DNA of 63,214 nt from Alphaproteobacteria bacterium. Lineage in GTDB: Bacteria > Pseudomonadota > Alphaproteobacteria > Caulobacterales > Caulobacteraceae. Positions 35,726-44,786 of this stretch are shown here, one piece after another; within the stretch, counting starts at the first letter, position 1, and each line of letters starts with the position of its first letter. The notes under the pieces are model-generated. The model worked only from the letters and a program-made list of their open reading frames with translations. It ran no database searches and was not told the DNA's origin. Location of the stretch: NCBI GenBank assembly GCA_018820275.1, contig JAHJOO010000035.1, positions 1 to 63,214 on the forward strand, in the 5' to 3' direction. A program made the translations under genes and the position numbers.

Positions 35726-36436
35726 ATGTCCCATCCGCTCGACCGGCCGATCTGGAGTTCGCTGACGACGCGGCAGGCGCATCTGGCCGTCGGCGACGGG
35801 CGCGCCCTGAGGTTCGACGCCGACTTCGCCCTGTTCGCGGCGGGGGCTGACGCCGGGCCGGAGGCCGCGGAGGCGCTGGGTGCCCTGATCCCCGCAGGCG
35901 GGGCGGTGGGGCTGATTGAGGCCGGGCCGGTCGCCCTGCCCTCGGCCGCGCGGGTGATCACCCGGGCCGCCTGCGTGCAGATGACGCTGCAAACGCTCGC
36001 GCCGTCGCGCGCCGCAGACCCCGACTGGATCGACCTCACCGACGCCGACGCGCCGGAGATGCTGGCGCTGGCCACGCTGACCGAGCCCGGGCCCTTCTTC
36101 CGCCAGACCCACCGGCTGGGCGATTTCGTCGGCGTGCGCATCGACGGGCGGCTGGCGGCCATGGCCGGCGAGCGGATGCGGCCCGAGGGCTTCACCGAGG
36201 TGTCCGGCGTCTGCGCCCATACGGACTTTCGCGGGCGCGGCCTGGCCAGCGGCTTGATGCGGATCGTGACGGCGCCCATCCGCGAACGCGGCGAAACGCC
36301 GTTCCTGCACGCCTATGCCGACAAGCCCGAAGCGCTGGCGCTGCACACCGCGGTCGGCTTCGGAGTACGTTCGCCGATCACCTTCACGGTTCTGACCCGG
36401 AGCGACGACGATGAGCGAACATACGGCCACGGTTGA
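35726..36436 (+). CDS. GNAT-family N-acetyltransferase
   Basis: A 236-aa acetyltransferase with the GNAT core in the C-terminal half: GDFVGVRIDGRLAAMAGERM, then VSGVCAHTDFRGRGLASGLM, the acetyl-CoA pyrophosphate-binding loop (R-G-R-G-L-A), then FLHAYADKPEALALHTAVGF. The substrate is unknown. It has its own promoter with no ribosome site. It overlaps the osmC start by 26 bases in another frame. Confidence 0.88.
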   Translation: MSHPLDRPIWSSLTTRQAHLAVGDGRALRFDADFALFAAGADAGPEAAEALGALIPAGGAVGLIEAGPVALPSAARVITRAACVQMTLQTLAPSRAADPDWIDLTDADAPEMLALATLTEPGPFFRQTHRLGDFVGVRIDGRLAAMAGERMRPEGFTEVSGVCAHTDFRGRGLASGLMRIVTAPIRERGETPFLHAYADKPEALALHTAVGFGVRSPITFTVLTRSDDDERTYGHG

Positions 36437-36857
36437 GTGGATGCGGGGCGACCAGCCCTTTTCCGACGGGCGCTATTCGCGGGCGCACGACTGGCGTTTC
36501 GACGGAGGCGCGACGGTGCGAGGATCGTCCGCCCCGCCGGTGCCGGGCTCGGACCCGGCCGCGGTGGACCCCGAGGAGGCCCTGGTGGCCGCGGTGTCGA
36601 GCTGCCACATGCTGTTTTTCCTCGCGTATGCGGCCAAGGCGGGCCTCGTCGTCGATCGCTATGCCGACGCCGCCTCGGGCATGCTGGGCAAGGACGACCG
36701 GGGCCGGGTCTCGATGACGGAGATCGTGCTGCGGCCCCGGATCGACTGGGTCGGCGCGGAACCGACGGCCGAGGCGCTGGCCGACCTGCACCACCGCGCC
36801 CACGAGAGCTGCTACCTGGCCAATTCGGTGCGCGGCGAGGTCCGCGTCGAGGGCTAG
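36411..36857 (+). CDS. OsmC-family peroxiredoxin-like protein
   Basis: A 148-aa thiol peroxidase-type protein acting on organic hydroperoxides in the cytoplasm. The family signature with the first catalytic Cys is VAAVSSCHMLFFLAYAAKAGL (Cys near 64), and the second Cys is in HESCYLANSV near the C-terminus. P-G-S-D-P-A-A-V-D-P-E-E-A-L is typical. It is overlapped by the GNAT gene upstream and converges on the hydrolase gene at 36854 with a 4-base overlap of stops. Confidence 0.9.
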   Translation: MSEHTATVEWMRGDQPFSDGRYSRAHDWRFDGGATVRGSSAPPVPGSDPAAVDPEEALVAAVSSCHMLFFLAYAAKAGLVVDRYADAASGMLGKDDRGRVSMTEIVLRPRIDWVGAEPTAEALADLHHRAHESCYLANSVRGEVRVEG

Positions 36858-37606
36858 AGGTCCTTGAGAAAGGCCTTGAAGCGGTCGCGGGCCTCGAGGC
36901 TCAGGGTCTCGTCATAGGCGAGCAGCCGGCCCTTCAGGCCCGGCTCGTCGAAGGCGTGGGTGGCGTCGACGCTCCAGATCGAGGCCTCGGCCCCCGCGCT
37001 GATGGCCGAGGCGAGGGCCCGCAGGTGGCGGCGCACCGAGGCCATGTGATCGCGGCGCGGCACGACGGACAGGATCTTCAGCCCTTCGCCGCGCGGCCAG
37101 GGCCGCCCCCCGCGGCTGGCCGAGGCGACCCCGACGTAGGGATAGGCGAGGAAGGCCCCGCGCACCCCGTCGAGGCGGCCCGTGTCGGCGTCAGACAGGC
37201 GCACCTCGCCGCGCCGGGTCAGGGGCTGGGCCCACAGGTCCATGATGGCCCAGGCCCCGTGGCTCCAGCCCGCCACGGCCATGCGGGACGGATCGACGAG
37301 GGGCAGGCGCCGGGCACCGCAGACCGCCGCGAGCACGTCGCCGGCCCGCCGGCGGCCGCGAAAGATCAGGCCCGTGCAGACAGCGACCTGGGCGAAACGC
37401 CGGTTCCAGCCGCGCGCCTCGAAACTGTCGACGATCAGCGAGGCCCAGCCGGACTCGGCGGCGGCGCGGGCGTAGGCGCGGATGTGGTCGCGCACGCCGC
37501 CGCAGCCGTGAAACAGGATGACGAGCGGAAAGGGCCCCCGCCCGGCCGGCGTGAGCAGCTCGGCCGCGGGCGCCAGGCGCCGCCATCGCTCGACCAGATC
37601 GTCCAC
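36854..37606 (-). CDS. Dienelactone-hydrolase-like alpha/beta hydrolase, copy A
   Basis: A 250-aa cytoplasmic hydrolase without signal peptide. The oxyanion-hole region is LVILFHGCGGVRDHIRAYA. The nucleophile elbow GWSHGAW uses Ser, not the Cys of true dienelactone hydrolases. The acid and base appear as VVPRRDHMASV and DATHAFDEPG. It is paralogous to the next gene (37659-38447); both share HGCGGVR, SFxxRGW, VCTGLxFRG and AFLAYPYVG. The substrate is unknown. The gap between the copies is 52 bases, same strand. Confidence 0.85.
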   Translation of the reverse strand: MDDLVERWRRLAPAAELLTPAGRGPFPLVILFHGCGGVRDHIRAYARAAAESGWASLIVDSFEARGWNRRFAQVAVCTGLIFRGRRRAGDVLAAVCGARRLPLVDPSRMAVAGWSHGAWAIMDLWAQPLTRRGEVRLSDADTGRLDGVRGAFLAYPYVGVASASRGGRPWPRGEGLKILSVVPRRDHMASVRRHLRALASAISAGAEASIWSVDATHAFDEPGLKGRLLAYDETLSLEARDRFKAFLKDL

Positions 37607-37658
37607 GCCCGCATCCCCCCGGACCGGGCTGCGACTAGGACGACGGGCCCCCGCCGCG

Positions 37659-38447
37659 TCAAGCCGCGCGGCGTCGCCGCGGCCGTTTGGGCGTCGGTTT
37701 CGGCGCGGCCGTGTCTTCCAGAAGACGGCGGAAGCGGTCGATCGCCTGGGAGGCGAGCGCCTCGTCGAAGCGCATGGGCGGGGCGGTCATGGGCTCGTCG
37801 AAGCTGTGGGTGCCCTCGGCGATCCAGGTCTCGACCTCGGCGCCGCAGTCCCGGACCATGCCGTGGACGCGCTCGGCGTTGCGCACCGTGGTCAGGTGGT
37901 CGCGCCGGGCGACCACGGCCAGGGTGCGCGGGCAGTGCCGCCACGGCCGCATGCGGTTGGCCGCGCCGAAGCCGACATAGGGATAGGCCAGGAAGGCGGC
38001 CTTGATGCCCGACAGGTCGGCGGCTTCCGCATCCGCCACCCCGAGCGCGCCCGCCCGGTCGCGGTCGGCGCTCATCGCCTCCATGATGCCCCAGCCGCCG
38101 TGGCTCCAGCCCGCGACGCAGATCGCCGCGGCGTCGACGTCGGGCCGCCGCGAGACGCCGAGGACGGTCGCCAGCACGTCGCCGCCCCGCTCGTGCCCGC
38201 GGAACTGCAGCCCGGTGCAGACCGTGGCCATGGCCCATTCGCGCGACCAGCCGCGCGGGGCGAAGGAATCGACGATGGCGGCGCGCCAGCCGGCCGCGGT
38301 GGCGGCCTCGGCGTACCGCGGCAGATGACCCCGCACCCCGCCGCAGCCGTGGAACAACAGGGCCGTCGGGCGCGGCCGGTCGTCGTCGGGACCGTGCCAG
38401 GTCACGTGCGGTTCGAGGCGGGCCCAGCGGGCCGAGAGCGTGTCCAT
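37659..38447 (-). CDS. Dienelactone-hydrolase-like alpha/beta hydrolase, copy B
   Basis: A 262-aa paralogue of copy A with the same motifs: ALLFHGCGGVRGHLPRYA, nucleophile AGWSHGGW, VVARRDHLTTV and EGTHSFDEPM. It has an extra basic C-terminal tail (PKPTPKRPRRRRAA). The repeated gene order A-B on one strand and similarity along the whole length indicate an old tandem duplication. It lies 40 bases downstream of the purH stop. Confidence 0.85.
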   Translation of the reverse strand: MDTLSARWARLEPHVTWHGPDDDRPRPTALLFHGCGGVRGHLPRYAEAATAAGWRAAIVDSFAPRGWSREWAMATVCTGLQFRGHERGGDVLATVLGVSRRPDVDAAAICVAGWSHGGWGIMEAMSADRDRAGALGVADAEAADLSGIKAAFLAYPYVGFGAANRMRPWRHCPRTLAVVARRDHLTTVRNAERVHGMVRDCGAEVETWIAEGTHSFDEPMTAPPMRFDEALASQAIDRFRRLLEDTAAPKPTPKRPRRRRAA

Positions 38448-38487
38448 GATCTGTCCCTGGCCTTCCGCCGAGAGGGGAGAAACGACC

Positions 38488-40092
38488 CTAGTGCCGGAAA
38501 ACCCGCACGCCGGTGAAGGCCATGGCGACGCCCTTGTCGTCGGCGGCGGCGATCACCTCGGCGTCGCGCATCGAGCCGCCGGGCTGGATCACCGCGGTGG
38601 CCCCGGCGGCGACGGCTTCCAGAAGACCGTCGGCGAAGGGGAAGAAGGCCTCGGAGGCGCAGGCGGCACCCTCGGCCAGCGACGCGGGCAGGCCCAGCGC
38701 CTCTCCCGCCTCTTTCGCGCGGATGGCAGCGATGCGGGCGGAGTCGCGGCGGTTCATCTGGCCCGCACCGATGCCGGCGGTGCGGCCATCCTTCGCATAG
38801 ACGACGGCGTTGGACTTGACGTGCTTGGCCACGGTGAAGGCGAACAGCATGTCCTCGATCTCCTGCGGCGTCGGCTGGCGCTTCGTCACGATCTTCAGGT
38901 CGGCGGCGGTGATCCGCGCCCCATCGCGGGACTGGACCAGGAAGCCGCCGGCGACGCTGCGGAACACCTCGCCGGCCGCCAGCGGATCGGGCAGGCCGTC
39001 GGTCAGCAGCAGGCGCAGGTTCTTCTTCGCCGCGAACACCGCCTGGGCGCCCTCGTCGGCGCCGGGCGCGATGACGACCTCGGTGAAGATCTCGACGATC
39101 TTCTCGGCATCGGCCGCCGTCAGCGGGCGGTTGACGGCGATCACGCCGCCGAAGGCCGAGACGGGGTCGCACTCCAGCGCACGGCGGTAGGCCTCGGTCA
39201 GGTCGCCGCCCGTCGCCACGCCGCAGGGGTTGGCGTGCTTGACGATGACGCAGGCGGGCGCGCCGAACTCGGCCACCAGCTCATAGGCGGCGTCGGCGTC
39301 GGCGATGTTGTTGTAGCCCAGCTCCTTGCCCTGCAGCTGGCGGGCATTGGCGACGCCGGGGCGGGCTTCGGAGGTGCGGTAGAAGGCGCCCGCCTGATGC
39401 GGGTTCTCGCCATAGCGCAGGGTCTGGGCCAGGGCACCGGAGATCGACTTGCGGGCCGGGGCGGCGTCCCCGATCTGGCCGGCGAACCAGCCGGAGACGG
39501 CGGCGTCATAGGCGGCGGTGCGGGCGAAGGCGCGGGCGGCGAGGCGCTTGCGCAAATCAAGCGAGGTGGCGCCGTCGGCCTTGAGCGCGTCGACGATCAT
39601 GGCGATGGACTCGCCGTCCACCGCGACGGCGACATGGCCGTGGTTCTTGGACCCCGAGCGGATCATGGCCGGACCGCCGATGTCGACGTTCTCGATCGCC
39701 GCCTCGAAGCCGCCGCCGGACGCCACGGTGGCCTCGAACGGATAGAGGTCGATCCAGACCAGATCGATCGGGCCGATGCCGTGCTCCTGCATCGCCGCCG
39801 CGTGCGACGGCGCATTGCGCACGCCCAGCAGGCCGCCGTGCACCACCGGGTGCAGGGTCTTGACCCGGCCGTCCATCATCTCGGGGAAGCCGGTCAGGTC
39901 GGCCACGTCCTTCACCGGCAGGTCCAGCGCCGCGATCGCCGCGCGCGTGCCGCCGGTGGAGACCAGCTCGACGCCCAGCCCGTGCAGGGTGCGCGCGACA
40001 TCCTCCAGCCCCGTCTTGTCGGACAGGGAGATCAGGGCGCGCGCGGGCACGACCCGGTCGGGCGCGGGGGGAAAGTCGGGAGCGGCGGGCAT
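38488..40092 (-). CDS. purH: Bifunctional AICAR formyltransferase/IMP cyclohydrolase
   Basis: A 534-aa enzyme catalysing the last two steps of de novo IMP synthesis. The N-terminal MGS-like cyclohydrolase domain shows [18 protein letters not shown] and [10 protein letters not shown]. The C-terminal formyltransferase domain has the catalytic [11 protein letters not shown] and [13 protein letters not shown]. Length is standard. Upstream on the same strand are a small secreted protein (77-base gap) and heparinase. This rsmB-rpe-heparinase-purH neighbourhood is common in Caulobacterales. Confidence 0.96.
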   Translation of the reverse strand: MPAAPDFPPAPDRVVPARALISLSDKTGLEDVARTLHGLGVELVSTGGTRAAIAALDLPVKDVADLTGFPEMMDGRVKTLHPVVHGGLLGVRNAPSHAAAMQEHGIGPIDLVWIDLYPFEATVASGGGFEAAIENVDIGGPAMIRSGSKNHGHVAVAVDGESIAMIVDALKADGATSLDLRKRLAARAFARTAAYDAAVSGWFAGQIGDAAPARKSISGALAQTLRYGENPHQAGAFYRTSEARPGVANARQLQGKELGYNNIADADAAYELVAEFGAPACVIVKHANPCGVATGGDLTEAYRRALECDPVSAFGGVIAVNRPLTAADAEKIVEIFTEVVIAPGADEGAQAVFAAKKNLRLLLTDGLPDPLAAGEVFRSVAGGFLVQSRDGARITAADLKIVTKRQPTPQEIEDMLFAFTVAKHVKSNAVVYAKDGRTAGIGAGQMNRRDSARIAAIRAKEAGEALGLPASLAEGAACASEAFFPFADGLLEAVAAGATAVIQPGGSMRDAEVIAAADDKGVAMAFTGVRVFRH

Positions 40093-40169
40093 GGGCGGTC
40101 TCGGCGGCGGGGGAGGAGCAGGACGCCGGGCGGCTTAGCAGAGTCGGACGCAGGCGGTAAGGCGGTGCC

Positions 40170-40955
40170 TCAGTTGGCCGGGACGATCTCGGTCCGCTCC
40201 ACCACCCTGAGCATGTTGGTGCCCGACTGGTGGTAGACGGTGCCCGGCGCGGGCTGGCCCTCTGCCGGGATGACGAGCACGCCGGTCGTCCGCTCCGCCA
40301 TCTCGAGGCCGTACAGCGAGCCCACAGGCAGGCTCTGGTGCACCAGGCAGTCGCGCAGGCGCAGGTCCTCGCCGACGATGCAGGTGATCTCGGCGGCGGC
40401 CGGGACCTCAGTGCCAGGGGTCCGGAGGTCTCGACGGTTGAGGGCCTGCTCAAGGCTGCGTCGATCGGGCTCGCCCTTGAAGACCGGCAGGGCGTCGCGT
40501 TCGTCCTGCAGCGGGCGACCGCACGCCGTCAGGACGCGGTCGACGCTGGCGGACTCGGCCGGAAGCTCCAGCCCCAGACGCGCCGCGGGCGTGCCCGCGA
40601 GAGTGCGGAACTGGACCGCGCCACCGCCCCGCAGCATCCGCGCGGCGCGGCCGGGCATCTCGGCCCCACCTGCGGTCGGGGCCATGGCGCGCCACGGTTG
40701 GTCGTCACGGCGGCCATCGGTACGGGCGACGCGCAGGTCGCGCCGACCTTCGCCCAGCTCGAGCCCCTGGACCACGACCGACAGCTCGCCGGCGCGGCAC
40801 TGGACCACGATGGCCTGACCGGTGTCGTAGCGGCTGACGGCGGCGGACACCCCCTTGGCGGCGTCCTCCCCGTACTCCCAGTCGTCCGTCTCCTGCGCCA
40901 TGGCGACGGCGGGCGTCAGGACGCAGGCGGCGGCCGCGATCATCAGCAGCTTCAT
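40170..40955 (-). CDS. Secreted hypothetical protein
   Basis: A 261-aa protein with a typical signal peptide (MKLLMIAAAACVLTPAVAMAQ) and no further membrane segment. It contains four cysteines in the mature part (IVVQCRAGE, VLTACGRPL, ITCIVG and LRDCLVHQS), which could form two disulfides in the periplasm. The C-terminal part (EITCIVGEDLRLRDCLVHQSLPVGSLYGLEMAER) has the look of a TonB-C-like fold common in Caulobacterales secreted proteins; this is weak. The start at 40955 is supported by the signal peptide and GGGGAGG upstream. It lies between heparinase (53-base gap) and purH (77-base gap). Confidence 0.78.
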   Translation of the reverse strand: MKLLMIAAAACVLTPAVAMAQETDDWEYGEDAAKGVSAAVSRYDTGQAIVVQCRAGELSVVVQGLELGEGRRDLRVARTDGRRDDQPWRAMAPTAGGAEMPGRAARMLRGGGAVQFRTLAGTPAARLGLELPAESASVDRVLTACGRPLQDERDALPVFKGEPDRRSLEQALNRRDLRTPGTEVPAAAEITCIVGEDLRLRDCLVHQSLPVGSLYGLEMAERTTGVLVIPAEGQPAPGTVYHQSGTNMLRVVERTEIVPAN

Positions 40956-41008
40956 GAAACAATCCTCCCCCGGACAGATCACACTGGCGGGCCGGCGGTG
41001 GTCAAGTC

Positions 41009-42792
41009 TCAGACCGGGTCCCCCGCCCCGCCGGCCGGGCTGAGCTTCCAGCGGACCTTCGTCTCCGCGTCGGTGCGGGCCGAGCCGCGGACGACGATCT
41101 GCAGCGAACGGCGGGTCAGGCCGCCGTCGACGTGGACGGAGGGCTCGATGGCCACGTCGGGGCCGTCGGTGCGGAACCACCACCCCCGGCTGGAATGACC
41201 GCGCAGCAGGATGGAGCGGCGATCTCGCGCCAGCGAGGCCTGCACGCCGGGCTCCAGATGGAAGCGGATGGCGTAGGGGGCGGCGATCTGGCGGATGGCG
41301 TAGGGGGCGGCGATCTGGCGGGTGACGTCGGGGCGGCCGGCGGTGGGGAACAGTCGTTCCTCCGCGCGCAGTTCGTCCATGCGCTGGTCCAGATACAGGC
41401 GGCGCTGGTGCGTCAGGCCGAAGGCGGTCCAGCCGTCGTGCTCGATCTCCAGCCAGACGGCGCCGTCGCCGTCGCGGCGCTCGGTGCGGACCGGATAGGG
41501 CCGGCCGGCGAGGCGGGGGCCGAGCACGCTCGCCTTCCAGCCGGACAGGGGTTCGCCCAGCGAGCTCTCGCCCAGCGTCAGGGTCGAATGGCCGGGCGTC
41601 AGGCGCAGGCCCTGACGGTCCGACGCCAGCGGGGTCCAGCCGCAGCCGGTGACCAGACGGTCCCTGCCGCAGACGATCTCCAGCGCCAGCGGCTGGGCGC
41701 AGGCGTCGGCACCCCAGGCCCCGCGCGGCGGGGCGGCGATGTCGGCGAGCACGGTCAGCAGCGGGCTCTGCAGGCGCGCGAAGCCGTTGCAGGCGAGACC
41801 GGGCTCTGCGGCACCCCCGGACTGGAGCGCGGCGGCGACCGCGGCCGGCAGCGACGGGCCGCCGCCATGGAACCCCCCCAGCCGCCCGTCGGGCAGGGCC
41901 AGAGCGCCCACCCCCTTGCCGAGACGGGCCACGGCGCGGGTCACGGCCTCCGGCACGGGTTCGCCCAGCTGGTTCAGGGCGTCCGAGAGGGTCATGAGGT
42001 CCAGCAGGAGCTCCAGCCCGGCCTCGGGGCTGCGGCTGGCATGGCCGCCGTCCTCGGCCACGCCCTGGGCGAGGGCGCCCGGCAGACGGCCCAGGGCCCG
42101 GCGGCGCAGGCCCGCCCCGGTCGGCCCGGTCAGGACGCAGCCCGCCAGGGCCGCGGCCGTCAAACGCTCGGCCCGACGCGCGGTCGGATCGGGCGCGCGC
42201 AAAAGCTGTCGGGCCTGGCGCGACAGGCTGACCGCCAGCGCCAGCCGGTCGGCCTCGTCGGCGACCGATCCGAGGCGGCGCGCGGCGCAGGACAGGTTGA
42301 AGACCCGCCGCGACAGCCGGTCGGCGTCCCAGACGAAGGGCGACCAGCGGCGGAACGTCGCCTCCCAGCCCCGGACCAGCCGCAGCGCCTCGCGCAGGCC
42401 GCGCTCGCCCTCGGCCATCAGGTGCGGCAGCCAGGCGAAGGCGTGCAGTTGGGCCGCGAAGGGCTGCGAGGCGCTGGGCCGGTTCCACGGGTCCTCGGGT
42501 GCCGCGGCGTCCATGGCCGTGCCGGCCAGGACGAAACGGCCGTCCAGCACCGACCGGCCCAGCGCCGGGTCGACGGGACGGGGGTCCTTCGGCGCGCAGG
42601 CGAAGGCGGCGACGCGGGTCCCGCCCAGGGTCGCGCCGTAGCCGGGCAGGCCATAGAGCTCGATCCAAAGCTGGCGGGTCAGCAGACGGCCGGCGAGGGC
42701 GGGCCAGAGCTCGGGTCCGGAGGCGGCGCCGGTCGGCCTGACCGGCGTGCGCATGGGGGCGCCGCGCAGGCCGGGGATGTCGGGCGTCCCGC

Positions 42793-42796
<4 letters not shown>
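41009..42796 (-). CDS. Heparinase II/III family protein
   Basis: A 595-aa protein with an N-terminal (alpha/alpha) toroid region containing RPSASQPFAAQLHAFAWLPHLM and EDGGHASRSPEAGLELLLDL. A C-terminal beta-sandwich domain contains ADACAQPLALEIVCGRDRLVTGCG. Family members are polysaccharide lyases or related cell-wall/exopolysaccharide enzymes; the substrate is unknown. No signal peptide is visible, unusual for a secreted lyase. The start overlaps the rpe stop by 4 bases. The coding sequence carries a perfect 27-base tandem duplication at 41264-41317. Confidence 0.88.
41264..41317 (-). repeat. In-frame 27-base tandem duplication in the heparinase gene
   Basis: Two perfect, adjacent 27-base units (41264-41290 and 41291-41317) encode RQIAAPYAI twice in succession. 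Frame is kept. The absence of any sequence difference between the units suggests a recent event. Confidence 0.9.
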
Positions 42797-43455
<659 letters not shown>

Positions 43456-43496
43456 GGTCCGGGCTTAAGCCCGGTCGCCGCGCCGGGCAAGCCGCG

Positions 43497-44786
43497 TCAG
43501 GCGGTGCGCTCGAACCGCGCCACGAAGAAGCCGTCCAGCCCGCCTCGCCCGGCCCACTGGCCGGGGTGGAGACGCAGGCCGTGCGCCGAGGCGGCCTCGG
43601 CCGGGGCGCCCACCGCGGCGGGGTCGAGCGCGGTCAGGCGGAAGTCGGGGCGGCGGCGCAGGAAGGCCGGGACCTGGCCCTCGCCCTCCTCGCGCTCCAG
43701 CGAGCAGACGCAGTAGACCAGCCGCCCGCCCGGCTTGACCCGGTCGGCGGCGGCGTCGAGCAGGCGGTGCTGGACGTCGGCGAGATTGGCGACGTCGGCG
43801 GGGCGCACCGCGTGGAGCGCCTCCGGATGGCGGCGCAGGGTGCCGGTGGCGGTGCAGGGCGCGTCCAGCAGCACGGCGTCGAACAGGCGCGGGTCACCCC
43901 AGCCGGCTGCGTCGGCGGCGACGACCTCGGCCGTCAGGCCGGTGCGGATCAGGTTCTCGCGCACCCGCTTCAGGCGCGCGGCGTTGCGGTCCAGGGCGAC
44001 CACCGCGGCACCGGCCGCCGCCAGCTGCAATGTCTTGCCGCCCGGCGCGGCGCACAAATCGAGCACGGTCTCGCCGGCCTGCGGGGCCAGCGCCCGCACG
44101 GGGACGGCGGCCGCCGCGTCCTGCACCCACCAGCCGCCGTCGGCATAGCCGGGCCAGGTCGAGAGGTCGCCGCGACGCCGCGTGCGGACCGAGCCGCCCG
44201 GCAGGACCTCGCCCTCCAGGTCTGCGGCCAGGGCGGCGGGGTCATGGCCGGGCTTCAGACTGAGGTCGGTGGCCGGCTCCTCGCGGGCGGCGCGGGCGAT
44301 GGCGCCGGTCGCGTCGGCCCCCCAGGCCTGGGTCCAGCGCGCGGCCAGCCAGCCGGGCAGGTTGGCGACCGGATCGGCGTCCGGCAGGCCGTCGCGCTCC
44401 AGCCCGCGCAGCACGGCGTTGACGAGCGCCTTGTAGGGCCGGGTCTTGGCCTCGCGCTCCGCCAGCTTCACCGCCGTCGACACGGTGGCGAAGGCGGGCA
44501 CGTCCAGCACCAGCCGCTGGGCCAGGGCGATCCGCAGCAGGGTGCGCACCGGCTGCGGCGGGGCGGTCTTCAGCCGGGCGTCCAGCGCGCGGTCGATCTC
44601 GCCCAGACGGCGCAGGGCCCCCATGGCGCAGGCGCGCGCGAAGGCGCGGTCCTGCGGCGACAGGGCGTTGAAGGGCTTGCCCGCCTGCACCGCGGCCAGG
44701 CCGTCGCGGCCGGACAGGGCACCTTCCAGCAGGGCCCCGGCGGCGCGGCGCGCCTCGATGCCGGGTTCGGCGGCGGCTTCGCTCAC
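43497..44786 (-). CDS. rsmB: 16S rRNA (cytosine-C5)-methyltransferase RsmB
   Basis: A 429-aa methyltransferase modifying 16S rRNA C967 (E. coli numbering). The N-terminal NusB-like domain (RRAAGALLEGALSG... to about residue 140) is followed by the SAM-binding motif DLCAAPGGKTLQLAA. The catalytic pair lies in LDAPCTATGTLRRHP and VYCVCSLEREE. The start is a GTG at 44786 in a GTGA overlap with the kup stop; no ATG fits. RsmB-like enzymes of this size are standard. Confidence 0.92.
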   Translation of the reverse strand: MSEAAAEPGIEARRAAGALLEGALSGRDGLAAVQAGKPFNALSPQDRAFARACAMGALRRLGEIDRALDARLKTAPPQPVRTLLRIALAQRLVLDVPAFATVSTAVKLAEREAKTRPYKALVNAVLRGLERDGLPDADPVANLPGWLAARWTQAWGADATGAIARAAREEPATDLSLKPGHDPAALAADLEGEVLPGGSVRTRRRGDLSTWPGYADGGWWVQDAAAAVPVRALAPQAGETVLDLCAAPGGKTLQLAAAGAAVVALDRNAARLKRVRENLIRTGLTAEVVAADAAGWGDPRLFDAVLLDAPCTATGTLRRHPEALHAVRPADVANLADVQHRLLDAAADRVKPGGRLVYCVCSLEREEGEGQVPAFLRRRPDFRLTALDPAAVGAPAEAASAHGLRLHPGQWAGRGGLDGFFVARFERTA

